From NCBI RefSeq assembly GCF_003858645.1, contig NZ_RQJP01000007.1, forward strand, positions 398,057 through 462,056: DNA of 64,000 bases, in the 5' to 3' direction. This document shows, piece after piece, positions 1 to 9,016 of this stretch. The DNA is from Larkinella knui (GTDB taxonomy: Bacteria > Bacteroidota > Bacteroidia > Cytophagales > Spirosomataceae). A program made the position numbers and the translations under genes. A model generated the notes under the pieces. That model was not told the DNA's origin. It searched no databases and saw nothing but the letters and a program-made list of their open reading frames with translations. The first letter of the stretch is position 1, and every line of letters begins with the position of its first letter.

Positions 1-2112
1 CCGACTCCCGATAAGGGGTTTGTGGTGGCCGCAAGCACGTTTTCCAACAATGGTGATGTAAGCGGCAACCACGGGGAAAGTGATTTTTGGGTGGTGAAGC
101 TCAACAGTACCGGAGGGATTGTTTGGCAAAAAGCCTTGGGTGGGACCGGTATTGAGTATGCCAGAGCCATCACGACGACAACGGATGGGGGTTTTGTCGT
201 CATTGGGGAAACGCTTTCCAACGACGGCGATGTCAGTGGCAATCATGGTGGAGGAGATATTTGGGTGGTGAGACTGAACAGTACAGGAGGAATTGTCTGG
301 CAAAAAACGATTGGCGGTTCGGGGAGTGAAGGAGCAACGGCCATCACGGCAACTGTGGATGGGGGTTTTGTCGTGACGGGACAAACTTCCTCCAACGATG
401 GCGACGTGAGTGGCAATCACGGTGGTCAATCGGATGCTTGGGTCGTGAAGCTTTCCGGTTCAGGGAATGTGGTCTGGCAAAAGGCGCTGGGCGGATCAAG
501 TACCCAGGCCGACATCGCTCTTGCCATTACCCTCACTGCCGATAACGGATTAATGGTAGCCGGAACTACGACTTCTGATGACGGCGATGTACTTGGCAAT
601 CATGGAAAACAGGATGCCTGGGTCGTACAACTCAACGATCAGGGAAAACTGATCTGGCAAAAAACGTTGGGGGGCACGGGCGATGACATTGCCAATGCGA
701 TTACCACCACCGCCGACGGGGGCTTTTTAGTGGCGGGATCCACTAACTCCAACGATGGCGATGTCAGTGGCTTTCAGGGCGGAATTCTTGACTTTTGGGT
801 GATCAAACTCACCCGGTTAGGCCAGTTGAGCTGGCAGAAATGCTTGGGAGGTACGGACGAAGAATCTGTTTTTAGCATTGCGCTGGCTTCAGATGGAGGC
901 TATGCGATGGCTGGCTATACGGGATCTACCAACGGGAATGTCACCGGCAATCATGGAGAAAGAGACTTCTGGGTGGTCAAGCTCCGCGAGCCGCTCCAGG
1001 TCTTGCCCCCTTACTTCAACTGCAACACCGGCCAGATCACATTCCGTACCAGTGGAGGGAATAACACGCCGATCACCTTCACGGCTCCAGGCATTACCCG
1101 TGCTACTACCGCCGACAAAGTCGGCACCGTTGAACCCGGCTTGCGGAGTGATCCTAAAGTGATTCCCATAACCGCGATTCAAAATGGTCAGCCGGTCACC
1201 TACAATTTCGATTTGAGAGCCGCCTGTACGACCCTCCGCCCCCCCTTTATTCCCCAGCTACTCCAACCGATTCCACCGCAGGTCATGACCCAGGGACAAA
1301 CGCTGGCCGGAAGAGGCCTTGTCCTAAGCAGTTTCATTGTCGATCCTACGCCCTATATGTCTAACTATGCGACCTATGCGTCTGAGTGGGCCTTTCAGGT
1401 GGAAGGACTTCCTCCGGGTTTGCGGTTGACTTCTACTACGCTGGAGTATAGCCCATTGGCAACCATCCAGGGAACGCCCACGAGTGTGGGCCAGTTCACC
1501 GTCACCTTCAGAGCCAGTACCGGCCAGTTTCGCAACCGGCCAATCCTGACGACCTTTTCCATAACGGTCTTCCCGGCAGGCCTTCTGACGTTACAACCGC
1601 CCTGGTATGACTGCGGGAGCGGAGCCTTCCACTTTAATTCCAGCGGAGGAGACGGCTCACTGATCGAGTACATGGCAGCGGGTATCACACCCTGGACAAC
1701 CAACCCGGATCAATTTGTCGATTTCGCGCTCCGCACGGCCAGTGATGTACAACCTTTTACACTCAGAGCGCGTCAGCATGGGGTGACGGTGACCACCCAG
1801 TGGAACCTGAAAACCGCCTGCGGAAGAGCCCGGTTTGGCTCCGGCGAACCGGGCTCTTCCGGCCTGCAGGTGCGGCTAATGGGCAATCCATTGGTCGGCA
1901 CTTCGGCTGAGGTTGAGATTCGGGGGGCAGAAGGTGAATGGGTGCAGCTACAGGTGACGAATCTCCAGGGGCAGGTACTTCACCACAAGCGCATTCAGCA
2001 GGCGGAGGCCGTTGAGCAGCAGCGGGTACCGATTGGTTCCGGCCCAGGCCAGTATCTGCTGGAAGTGGCAACCCAGAAAGAGCGAAAAGTACTCAAGGTC
2101 CTTAAACCTTAG
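1..2112 (+). CDS. Secreted repeat protein with probable T9SS sorting domain (5' partial)
   Basis: The frame is open at base 1, so the N-terminus lies outside the window; a GTG at 22 is internal to a repeat and not a real start. About six tandem units of some 54 residues fill the first 330 visible residues. Each has a DGGFVV-type strand, a GDVSGNHG-like motif and a WVVKL...WQK.LGG strand, suggesting a strand-rich extracellular fold. Two similar modules follow, beginning PPYFNC and PPWYDC and each ending with a second Cys (RAAC, KTAC). Between them lies an Ig-like putative-binding segment. The last 75 or so residues (GNPLVG ... LQVTNLQGQVL ... KVLKVLKP) resemble a type A type IX secretion sorting domain, so export to the surface or medium is inferred. 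Function is unknown. Confidence 0.8.
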   Translation, partial: PTPDKGFVVAASTFSNNGDVSGNHGESDFWVVKLNSTGGIVWQKALGGTGIEYARAITTTTDGGFVVIGETLSNDGDVSGNHGGGDIWVVRLNSTGGIVWQKTIGGSGSEGATAITATVDGGFVVTGQTSSNDGDVSGNHGGQSDAWVVKLSGSGNVVWQKALGGSSTQADIALAITLTADNGLMVAGTTTSDDGDVLGNHGKQDAWVVQLNDQGKLIWQKTLGGTGDDIANAITTTADGGFLVAGSTNSNDGDVSGFQGGILDFWVIKLTRLGQLSWQKCLGGTDEESVFSIALASDGGYAMAGYTGSTNGNVTGNHGERDFWVVKLREPLQVLPPYFNCNTGQITFRTSGGNNTPITFTAPGITRATTADKVGTVEPGLRSDPKVIPITAIQNGQPVTYNFDLRAACTTLRPPFIPQLLQPIPPQVMTQGQTLAGRGLVLSSFIVDPTPYMSNYATYASEWAFQVEGLPPGLRLTSTTLEYSPLATIQGTPTSVGQFTVTFRASTGQFRNRPILTTFSITVFPAGLLTLQPPWYDCGSGAFHFNSSGGDGSLIEYMAAGITPWTTNPDQFVDFALRTASDVQPFTLRARQHGVTVTTQWNLKTACGRARFGSGEPGSSGLQVRLMGNPLVGTSAEVEIRGAEGEWVQLQVTNLQGQVLHHKRIQQAEAVEQQRVPIGSGPGQYLLEVATQKERKVLKVLKP

Positions 2113-2218
2113 GTTCTAACCGGGTTAAGCGATCACGTTGAAAACCCGATTTGAAAGGTGGTATCCTCTAGCTCCACCTATCCCATCTGCAACAGTTGAG
2201 GAAGCTGCTCCGAGTGCT

Positions 2219-3799
2219 CTAGTGTTCAAAGCGCAAACTGAACGTCGATGGCGGGCCTTCTGTTGAAGGGGGTAATACAAACGTTATCCACTGGTCTTTA
2301 CTGCGCTGAGCGACCGGCGCTCCATTGATGACCAGATGGATATTTTTAACCGGGTACGGGAATTTGATAGACAGGGTTTGTGATGTGCCGCCTGTATACT
2401 GGCCATCCGTTCTCCCATCCTTCATCATATAATAGATCGCACCATTGCGTAATGATAGACGTTGTCCAAAACCCGAACGCCAAAAGGCCTCAGGGGCTAC
2501 CGGTGAAAGTTGGAGCGATCCGTCAAGACCATGTTCGGCGCCAAATAAAAACCGCTGAACAATTCTGATCAGATTCGCCGGATACTCATTGTACTTTTTA
2601 GCTCCGTAACCACCTTTGGCATTGTAGCGCTCACGCCAGTAGTAGCTACTGTCGCGACCCGCCTGGCTCACCGCCCGAATACTGCTGATCAGCCCTTCTG
2701 CGTCACCCATGTTCGCCCTCGCCCAGGCTTCCAGATACCACACCCGGCCCATTGCTGCCAGGTCCTGGTTATCAGCATAGGTAGTTTCCCAGCTTTCGTA
2801 CGTTTCGGGTTTGGTGGCAATTCCGGTTGGCATGCCGTTGTAGTAGAAGCCCTTCGCACTTTTCAGTTGTGGCCATACTACCTTTTTTTGCTTTTCTGAT
2901 GCAACCCCGGTGGCCAGGGCTGTCCAGTCGACATCGGTGAGGCCATGGCCTTTGACTACTCCTTTTTCGGGATGAAGGTATTCGGCATACTGGGTTCCCT
3001 GCCAGAATTTTTTTTGAAAGAACGACGCCACACGATCAGCAAGCCCACGGTATTTTTGGGTAGCCACCTGGTTGCCAACAACGTTGTTTAGAGCTGCTAA
3101 TCGCCGGAAGGCGTCTACCACATGCCCTTGAGAAACCCCGTCGAATTCCACCCGCGTAGGACGCTCGACGTAATACCCGGCACCACCCACCGCGCCTTCA
3201 TCAGAAATCAGGGAAGCCAGGTAATCGGCCGTTCGATTTATGGAAGGCAATTGTTCTTTAAGCCATTGCTTATCAGACGTGAATCGAAAGATCACATCCG
3301 CATTCTGAATGTAGGTAGTTCCCGCCAATGCTCTCAACGGATCCTTCGGTACCCAGTGTTTATACAAACCTCCATTGGGATCAACTTCCGCCTGGTAATT
3401 TTTGGGCCCGATCTTTTTCCCGGCGTTCGCTGGAAGTATGGCCAGGGGTAGCCTCCCATCCGGCTTTTGAAAAGACGTCACATAGTCCCAATTTGCTTTT
3501 ACTGTATTGATCTGTCCCAGCCACAGCAAAGCGTCACTCATCTGATGTCCGTCCAGAGAAGGATAGCTATTGCCGTAACCAAAGCCGATTCCGTCGGCAC
3601 AAACCGAAAAATAGCCCTTGAAAACAGCGGGATTAACCGCTGCCAGAATATTCTGATGAGCGGCCTTATAATAGGCTTCGGCGATGAGCGGGTCAGGCAG
3701 ATACAGGGTATCTTTCGATTGTGCCCGCACCCTCAATGAAACTGAAAAGACAAACAGAATGATGAGCAGGCCCCATTTTTTGTATCTTAGTGTGCGCAT
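2219..3799 (-). CDS. Six-hairpin (alpha/alpha barrel) glycoside hydrolase-like protein
   Basis: A 526-residue protein with an N-terminal signal peptide (hydrophobic LLIILFVFSVSLRV, cut near RAQS), so secreted or periplasmic. The body looks like an (alpha/alpha)6-toroid glycosidase of the GH63/GH78/GH15-like type: DGIGFGYGNSYPSLDGHQMSDALLWLG, YNGMPTGIATKPETYESWETTYADNQDLAAMGRVWYLEAW and a C-terminal beta-sandwich with LSLRNGAIYYMM. Acidic residues in the WETTYADNQD region could be catalytic, but the substrate cannot be told. It stands alone on the minus strand and ends about 107 bases from the converging upstream gene. The fold class is fairly secure, the enzyme family is not. Confidence 0.6.
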   Translation of the reverse strand: MRTLRYKKWGLLIILFVFSVSLRVRAQSKDTLYLPDPLIAEAYYKAAHQNILAAVNPAVFKGYFSVCADGIGFGYGNSYPSLDGHQMSDALLWLGQINTVKANWDYVTSFQKPDGRLPLAILPANAGKKIGPKNYQAEVDPNGGLYKHWVPKDPLRALAGTTYIQNADVIFRFTSDKQWLKEQLPSINRTADYLASLISDEGAVGGAGYYVERPTRVEFDGVSQGHVVDAFRRLAALNNVVGNQVATQKYRGLADRVASFFQKKFWQGTQYAEYLHPEKGVVKGHGLTDVDWTALATGVASEKQKKVVWPQLKSAKGFYYNGMPTGIATKPETYESWETTYADNQDLAAMGRVWYLEAWARANMGDAEGLISSIRAVSQAGRDSSYYWRERYNAKGGYGAKKYNEYPANLIRIVQRFLFGAEHGLDGSLQLSPVAPEAFWRSGFGQRLSLRNGAIYYMMKDGRTDGQYTGGTSQTLSIKFPYPVKNIHLVINGAPVAQRSKDQWITFVLPPSTEGPPSTFSLRFEH

Positions 3800-3988
3800 C
3801 TGCGTTTTGGTTTAATCCGGCAACAAATCTCCCCTTTTTCAGATAAGTATTGCTGAAATTTGGACAGCCGCTTAAAGAAGTAAAAAACGCCCAAAGAAGA
3901 CTGCCGTGTCATACGCCCATTCCGTCGTTCACACCGTTTATGTTTTCCCCTTAGGTTCCAAAGGAAAAATAGGGACTTCAATCAGCAT

Positions 3989-4020
3989 ATGATAGCTTTC
4001 TGACCCAATTAATTTTCAAT
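3989..4020 (+). repeat. Dispersed intergenic repeat, copy 1
   Basis: The core GATAGCTTTCTGACCC, followed by an A/T-rich CTCAACACAGAAAT-like tail (degenerate here), recurs at about 12345, 24009, 28931, 33291, 38911 and 54943, always between genes. Probably an end of an inactive insertion sequence. Confidence 0.4.
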
Positions 4021-4250
4021 ACATATTAGGGGGCATTTTGGGTCATATTTACAGTCCAGAAAATGGGCATCAATTAGCATTACTGTTGACATCAAATTTC
4101 GCATTTTTTGACTCCAAAGGTTTTTGAGGTTGTGGAAAACCAGGTTGACCAGCGCCAACCTAGTAACCTGTTCATTCATAAACGGACGTGTATAGTTGTA
4201 CAAAATATGAAAGCAAAATGCCCCGAAGGGTATCTTAGGAGAGTACCATA

Positions 4251-4406
4251 AAACGAGCGTGGCTGTTGCATTACTCGTGTGTGTGTTGAATTGGTACTTA
4301 ATCGACTGCTCTAAAAAACGGTTTGACGTTCAGGTTTGCCTCGTAAGGAAGTTTAATTATCGAACTTTAATTTCGAGTTAGAGTTATGCAACAGCCACGA
4401 GCGTTT
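4251..4406. repeat. MITE-like inverted-repeat element
   Basis: The ends at 4251-4273 and 4384-4406 are near-perfect inverted repeats with core CGTGGCTGTTGCAT (about 20 of 23 positions match). The 156-base element carries no gene. Similar ends recur at 6453-6534, 31664-31827 and singly near 28986. This is the layout of a non-autonomous IS derivative. Confidence 0.6.
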
Positions 4407-4636
4407 CAAGAAAATTTATGAAACATGGGAATCATCTGGGAACTATGTTTGGCAAGGCAAAACCCAGTTACGAACGAGCAAGCTTATCGCTGGGAACAAA
4501 AGTAGATGAATAGGATATCCTCTGGCAGGGAATACTTCCCCAAAAGAGAATTTGTATACAACCAACCCGGTTTCGTGTTAAGTCTCCCTTCCCTATCCGG
4601 TAGACCTTTGTAGCGTACTTTTAAAACGACGCAATC

Positions 4637-5452
4637 ATGAAAAAGGTCATCTTAATTACGGGAGCCAGTTCGGGCATGGGCAAAGAAACGGCTAAGAAGC
4701 TTATTCAAAAAGGCCATACCGTCTACACCGCAGCTCGGCGTATCGAGCAAATGCAGGATATAAAAGCCATGGGTGGACATCCCATCCAAATGGATGTGAC
4801 TAACCAAGCTGATATTCAACAGGTGATAGACACCATCATTAATCATGAAGGCAAGATTGATGTGCTTTGGAATAATGCGGGCTATGGCCTGTATGGATCG
4901 GTTGAAGACATTCCCCTGGAGCAGGCCCGAAGACAGTTCGAAGTAAACTTGTTCGGCTTGGCTTCGATGACCCAAAAAGTGGTACCTTACATGCGCAAAG
5001 CCAAGGCAGGCACCATTATCAATACCTCCTCCATGGGCGGTAAAATCTACACGCCGATGGGGGCCTGGTATCATGCCAGTAAGCATGCCATTGAAGGGTT
5101 CAGTGACAGCTTACGACTGGAATTAGCGCCCTTTAACATTAACGTGGTGGTCTTGGAGCCAGGCATCATCCTAACCGAGTTCAGTGAGGAAGTCCTGAAA
5201 AGTCTAGGTCAGTTTTCCGCAGCCGGAGCGTACGCTGAGCTGACTCGCAAATTGGTCGCGTCAACGAAAAAAACCTATGAGCGAGGGAGCGGTTCGAAAG
5301 CCGTAGTTATTGCTGATACAGTGTCGAAAATCGTAACGGACAATAAGCCCAAAACCCGATATAGAGTAGGACGCTGGGCCAAACCCCTTGTTTGGCTGCG
5401 TACTTACTTAGGCGATCGCGCCTTTGATAAAATCATCATGAGCCAGGTATAA
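4637..5452 (+). CDS. Short-chain dehydrogenase/reductase (SDR)
   Basis: A 271-residue classical SDR. The NAD(P)-binding motif TGASSGMG sits at residues 8-15, NNAG near 80, and the catalytic pair YHASK (Tyr-x3-Lys) near 150. It would oxidise or reduce an alcohol or carbonyl substrate in the cytoplasm; the substrate is unknown. An AraC-type regulator starts 3 bases after its stop, so the two are almost surely cotranscribed and the regulator probably controls the pair. The C-terminus (RYRVGRWAKPLVWLRTYL) is basic and longer than in minimal SDRs. A comparable AraC/SDR pairing recurs at 35.3-37.1 kb. Confidence 0.85.
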   Translation: MKKVILITGASSGMGKETAKKLIQKGHTVYTAARRIEQMQDIKAMGGHPIQMDVTNQADIQQVIDTIINHEGKIDVLWNNAGYGLYGSVEDIPLEQARRQFEVNLFGLASMTQKVVPYMRKAKAGTIINTSSMGGKIYTPMGAWYHASKHAIEGFSDSLRLELAPFNINVVVLEPGIILTEFSEEVLKSLGQFSAAGAYAELTRKLVASTKKTYERGSGSKAVVIADTVSKIVTDNKPKTRYRVGRWAKPLVWLRTYLGDRAFDKIIMSQV

Positions 5453-5455
5453 GCG

Positions 5456-6364
5456 ATGAGCAGCATCCTTCATCTCGAAACGATCACCGACATGTACCGA
5501 CTGCTTCCCCAAGCTCGGGTGAAGCATCCCCAGGGAGCGGTGGTTGACTTCTCTCAGTTCAGCGAGCAGTTCAATTCAGGTCTGAAAGTTACTTTGGGCT
5601 TTTACGCGTTGATGTTTAAGAACTATTGCCCCAATAAAATGAAGTATGGCCAGCAAGCCTATGATTTTCAGGACGGCAGTTTGATCTGCATCGCGCCCCG
5701 CCAGGTCATTTCCCTGGACGAGCCTGCCCAACTCGATGTGGCCATGTGGGGCTGGGGCGTGTTTTTTCACCCTGATCTGATCCGGGGCACTTCGTTAGGC
5801 AGAACCATCAAAGAGTATTCGTTCTTTTCCTATGAGACACACGAGGCCCTGCATTTATCCGACAAGGAAAAACAAAATCTGTCTGAGCTCGTGGAGAAGA
5901 TTGATTCGGAACTCTCGGAAAACATTGACCGGCACAGTCAGCGGTTAATCGTTTCTACGATTGAGCTATTGTTGAACTATTGCACCCGGTACTATGACCG
6001 GCAGTTCATCACCCGGCAAACGGTCAATCAAGACCTGTTGAGCAAAGTGGAAGCGGTTTTGGTGAGTTATTTTCAGTCTGCAGACCTGCGGAAGCAAGGT
6101 TTGCCTAGCGTGAAGTACTTGGCAGACCAGGTATTCTTATCACCCAATTATCTAAGTGACTTACTGAAAAAGGAAACGGGGATGAACGCCCAGGACCGGA
6201 TTCATTATTACCTGATCGAAGAAGCCAAGACGTTGCTACTCGGAACGGATAAATCGGTTGGCGAGCTGGCTTTTTCGTTGGGCTTTGACTATCCGCAATA
6301 CTTTTCCCGGTTATTTAAATCGAAGACAGGCGTGACCCCTCTCGAATTTAGGCATAGTAATTAG
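5456..6364 (+). CDS. AraC-family transcriptional regulator
   Basis: A 302-residue protein with an N-terminal cupin-like sensing half (KYGQQAYDFQDGSLICIAP) and a C-terminal pair of AraC helix-turn-helix motifs (LADQVFLSPNYLSDLLKKET and VGELAFSLGFDYPQYFSRLF). It starts 3 bases after the SDR at 4637 and probably regulates it. It is clearly paralogous to the regulator at 35324-36226, sharing WGW/WGLFFHPDLI, IELLLNYC and GLPSV..LA/FAEQ stretches. Ligand unknown. Confidence 0.85.
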   Translation: MSSILHLETITDMYRLLPQARVKHPQGAVVDFSQFSEQFNSGLKVTLGFYALMFKNYCPNKMKYGQQAYDFQDGSLICIAPRQVISLDEPAQLDVAMWGWGVFFHPDLIRGTSLGRTIKEYSFFSYETHEALHLSDKEKQNLSELVEKIDSELSENIDRHSQRLIVSTIELLLNYCTRYYDRQFITRQTVNQDLLSKVEAVLVSYFQSADLRKQGLPSVKYLADQVFLSPNYLSDLLKKETGMNAQDRIHYYLIEEAKTLLLGTDKSVGELAFSLGFDYPQYFSRLFKSKTGVTPLEFRHSN

Positions 6365-6452
6365 GCTGAATCGACAAAAAGGTACTGGATGCCGACACTG
6401 GTTGGTTTCCATTTACATATAAACCTGTTTGTGTATTTTTCGTCGCAGGATA

Positions 6453-6534
6453 CGCCCCTGGCTGTTGCACAACTCCGCTTTTTAGATCGATTTTTCATTG
6501 GCTGAATAGGAGAGTTGGGCAACCGCCATGAGCG
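6453..6534. repeat. Short MITE-like inverted repeat
   Basis: Arms at about 6455-6475 (core TGGCTGTTGCACAACTCC) and 6512-6534 (core GAGTTGGGCAACCGCCATGA) are imperfect inverted repeats related to the 4251-4406 element. It sits between two converging genes and is a degraded, shorter relative. Confidence 0.45.
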
Positions 6535-6590
6535 ATTAATGAGATGCTAATTTATGTATTCGCAAATGATTATTCATCTTCCTAAAAAAT

Positions 6591-7361
6591 TTAGCCTTGG
6601 GAATACCCGTCTACTGGAAAACGGGAAGCACTTGTTTCAAAGAGTTTTGTGACGGATTGCTCGGATAATTGCGGTTCAAGCTGTTCGGTTGGGCCATACC
6701 CTACGGTCTCAAGACCGTCAATAAGGAGTGACTGGAATACATGGTCACAAAAAGCATCCAGATCAGCGCCATGCTGTTGGCCATTGCCAGCCAGGTTTGT
6801 CATCACGGCGGGAGGTATAAGCTCTACTACACCACATGAGGTGTTCGCTAAAGCGTACCTTAGCGTCATGGTATAACTATGCAGAGCCGCTTTGCAGGCA
6901 CTATAAACTGGCGCAAACGGTTGGGGGATGAAGGCTCCCCCGGACGTAACATTCACGATCCGGCTTGGCCATTTATGTTGCAGAAGCAGCGGGATTAGCA
7001 GATGATTAAGATGAATCGGTCCCGACAGTAAAATATCCATTTCCTGTTGCCGTTCAGACCAGGGAGCTTTATCTTGAGCCAGGGAGATTCTACGTTGGAT
7101 GCCTGCATTATTGATCACCCAGTGCAGGGGAGTCATCACGCTGGCGACATACTGAGCCAGTGCTTCCCGGTCTTGTATCTTCCCCATGTCACTGACATAC
7201 GTCTTCAAGCTGGGTAACTCGCTGGCGGCTTTTGCTAATTTGGCCGCATCCCGCCCAGTGACCAGCACCCGACTCCCTGCTTTCAGAAATCGGGCGGCCA
7301 ACCCATAACCGATTCCTTCACTCCCCCCCGTAATGAGTACATTTGCCCCGTCTATAATCAT
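6591..7361 (-). CDS. Short-chain dehydrogenase/reductase (SDR)
   Basis: A 256-residue SDR with TGGSEGIG (residues 11-18), NNAG near 87, and YSACK near 154 as the Tyr-x3-Lys pair preceded by a catalytic Ser in VTSGG. It looks like the DltE-like SDR subgroup. A short AraC-type regulator lies 57 bases upstream on the same strand and may control it. Substrate unknown. Confidence 0.8.
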   Translation of the reverse strand: MIIDGANVLITGGSEGIGYGLAARFLKAGSRVLVTGRDAAKLAKAASELPSLKTYVSDMGKIQDREALAQYVASVMTPLHWVINNAGIQRRISLAQDKAPWSERQQEMDILLSGPIHLNHLLIPLLLQHKWPSRIVNVTSGGAFIPQPFAPVYSACKAALHSYTMTLRYALANTSCGVVELIPPAVMTNLAGNGQQHGADLDAFCDHVFQSLLIDGLETVGYGPTEQLEPQLSEQSVTKLFETSASRFPVDGYSQG

Positions 7362-7418
7362 GATTCAAACCCGTTTGTTCCAGCACCAAAGGTAGAGGGG
7401 CTACGCCGTAGAAAATGG

Positions 7419-7793
7419 TCATGATTTCAGTATTTGGCCCTGTCGAAACGCCTTGGGGGTTATGCCATAAATCCGCTTGAACCATTTAGTGAATTGGGAG
7501 GGTTCAAAATCCAATTGCATAGCTACCTCCTGCACGGTTCTGGTCCGGTCAGTCAATAGTTTTTTGGCGACATGCCCAATTTCCAACTGAAACACGCCAC
7601 ACGCCGAAGTGCCCGTTACGGCTTTGACAGTATTCGTCAAATGAGTCGGATGAACGCACAATTGATCGGCGAAGTCTTCAATGTCCAACATGGTTTCAGC
7701 ATCTCCCTTCACCAAGTCTGTTAAATGAGCTTTGATCAACTGGCGATACCGCTCATAAAGTCGAGTCGGTTGATTTTTGGGGGCGGATTGCAT
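7419..7793 (-). CDS. Short AraC-type DNA-binding protein
   Basis: At 124 residues this is little more than an AraC/XylS DNA-binding domain: IEDFADQLCVHPTHLTNTVK is the first helix-turn-helix and VQEVAMQLDFEPSQFTKWFKR the second. No ligand-binding half is present and no upstream frame continues it. Either it is a stand-alone regulator or the remnant of a longer gene. It lies just upstream of, and in the same direction as, the SDR at 6591-7361, its likely target. Confidence 0.7.
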   Translation of the reverse strand: MQSAPKNQPTRLYERYRQLIKAHLTDLVKGDAETMLDIEDFADQLCVHPTHLTNTVKAVTGTSACGVFQLEIGHVAKKLLTDRTRTVQEVAMQLDFEPSQFTKWFKRIYGITPKAFRQGQILKS

Positions 7794-8154
7794 AGCGATA
7801 GCGTAGATTGAACGAGCGAAGAGTAACCAACTGAACTCAATGAGAACAGGCTTGTCAATAAGCAGCTTATCTAGTTACATATTCTGTAAAAAAAGGACTT
7901 AACTAGGATCAGCAAGTCCGTTTAAAAAAGCTACTTTTAATATCTACGAGAGCCCGTTTCGGATACATTGAAGAGCTACCCGTTTAGCTTTATCTTTTGT
8001 AAAATGGGTTGAGATTGAAAATTGACTCAACTGCGCTGGTCATTCTGGTCAATTAGTAAGGGGCCAAGACATATAATGCATTCTTTTCTAACAACAAGGT
8101 TCACTTCTTGGTTAGCCATTCGTCAAATATGTTGATAGGGAAAAGCCATTGGTC
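7794..8154. other. Intergenic region between divergent genes
   Basis: About 360 A/T-rich bases separating the short AraC-type gene from the aldehyde oxidoreductase operon. Promoters for both sides must lie here, but I see no clear consensus element or palindrome. Confidence 0.5.
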
Positions 8155-8997
8155 ATGGCTAGAAATGATCAGCCAATGCTATTTTATGAACTTTTCTTCA
8201 ATGACCAAAATCCAATGGACGAACACGAATCACCTGAACTAACGGAGGAGGAAAAGCAGTTGTTTGCCGACCTGATGCCAGACGATCTGGCTGAAATTAT
8301 GAATACGGGTGTCAATCGTCGCCACTTCCTTAAATTGTTGACCCTGGCGGGCGGAGGCATCCTGGCGGCTCAATCAGCAGTGGCGGAACGGGTACTGACC
8401 CGGCCATCTAGAGAAACGCTCCCGGTCGAACTCGCTCCATCCAGCCTTGAGAATGGCGTTGATATAGGATTGAAAGTCAACGGTAAAGCCCATAAGCTGA
8501 CCATCGATTCACGCATGACGCTGCTGGATACGTTGCGGGAACGGCTGAACCTCACCGGCTCCAAAAAAGGCTGTGATCACGGTCAGTGCGGAGCATGTAC
8601 GGTGATTGTCAACGGAAGTCGGGTGTTATCCTGTCTGACGCTGGCGGCCAGTTGCGAGGGAAAAACCGTGCAAACGATTGAGGGATTGGCGCAAGGAAAC
8701 CGGCTTCATCCAATGCAGGAGGCTTTTCTGAAACACGACGGTTTCCAGTGCGGTTTTTGTACGCCCGGCCAGATTTGCTCGGCGGTGGCCCTGCTCGATG
8801 AAGCAAAGAAAGGCCACACCAGCTACGTTACCGGCAACGTGCGTCAGCCAGGAGGACCGGTCAAACTTTCCAATGAGGAAATTCGGGAGCGCATGTCGGG
8901 CAATATTTGCCGATGCGGAGCCTATCCCAATATTGTGGCCGCCATTCAGGAAGTGCACAGCGGAAAGCCCGTTGAGCAGGTTTTCCGCTCGGCCTAA
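8155..8997 (+). CDS. paoA: Aldehyde oxidoreductase [2Fe-2S] subunit (PaoA type), Tat-exported
   Basis: The small iron-sulfur subunit of a xanthine-oxidase-family enzyme. A twin-arginine signal (RRHFLKLLTLAGGGILAA) near residues 54-71 implies folded export to the periplasm. The plant-type [2Fe-2S] motif (KKGCDHGQCGACTV) and a second cluster (FQCGFCTPGQ ... GNICRCGAYPN) are complete. I chose the ATG at 8155; a TTG at 8149 and an in-frame ATG at 8215 also precede the Tat motif. The FAD and molybdopterin subunits follow at 19- and 18-base spacing, forming one operon. By analogy with E. coli PaoABC it would oxidise aromatic aldehydes to acids. That substrate range is inference. Confidence 0.88.
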   Translation: MARNDQPMLFYELFFNDQNPMDEHESPELTEEEKQLFADLMPDDLAEIMNTGVNRRHFLKLLTLAGGGILAAQSAVAERVLTRPSRETLPVELAPSSLENGVDIGLKVNGKAHKLTIDSRMTLLDTLRERLNLTGSKKGCDHGQCGACTVIVNGSRVLSCLTLAASCEGKTVQTIEGLAQGNRLHPMQEAFLKHDGFQCGFCTPGQICSAVALLDEAKKGHTSYVTGNVRQPGGPVKLSNEEIRERMSGNICRCGAYPNIVAAIQEVHSGKPVEQVFRSA

Positions 8998-9016
8998 CCC
9001 TTATCAACCGCATCCA

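Larger units (their letters stand above)
3800..4636. other. Intergenic region with repeat debris
   Basis: No convincing gene. It holds one copy of a dispersed intergenic repeat near 3989 and a MITE-like inverted repeat at 4251-4406. Short open frames here lack any recognisable protein character. Confidence 0.6.

Noticed and set aside
4009..4203. 64-codon minus-strand frame
   Set aside because: Overlaps a dispersed repeat and has no protein-like features.
8798..9016. Upstream extension of the PaoB-type gene
   Set aside because: This stretch is the PaoA gene in another frame. The family N-terminus begins at 9017.
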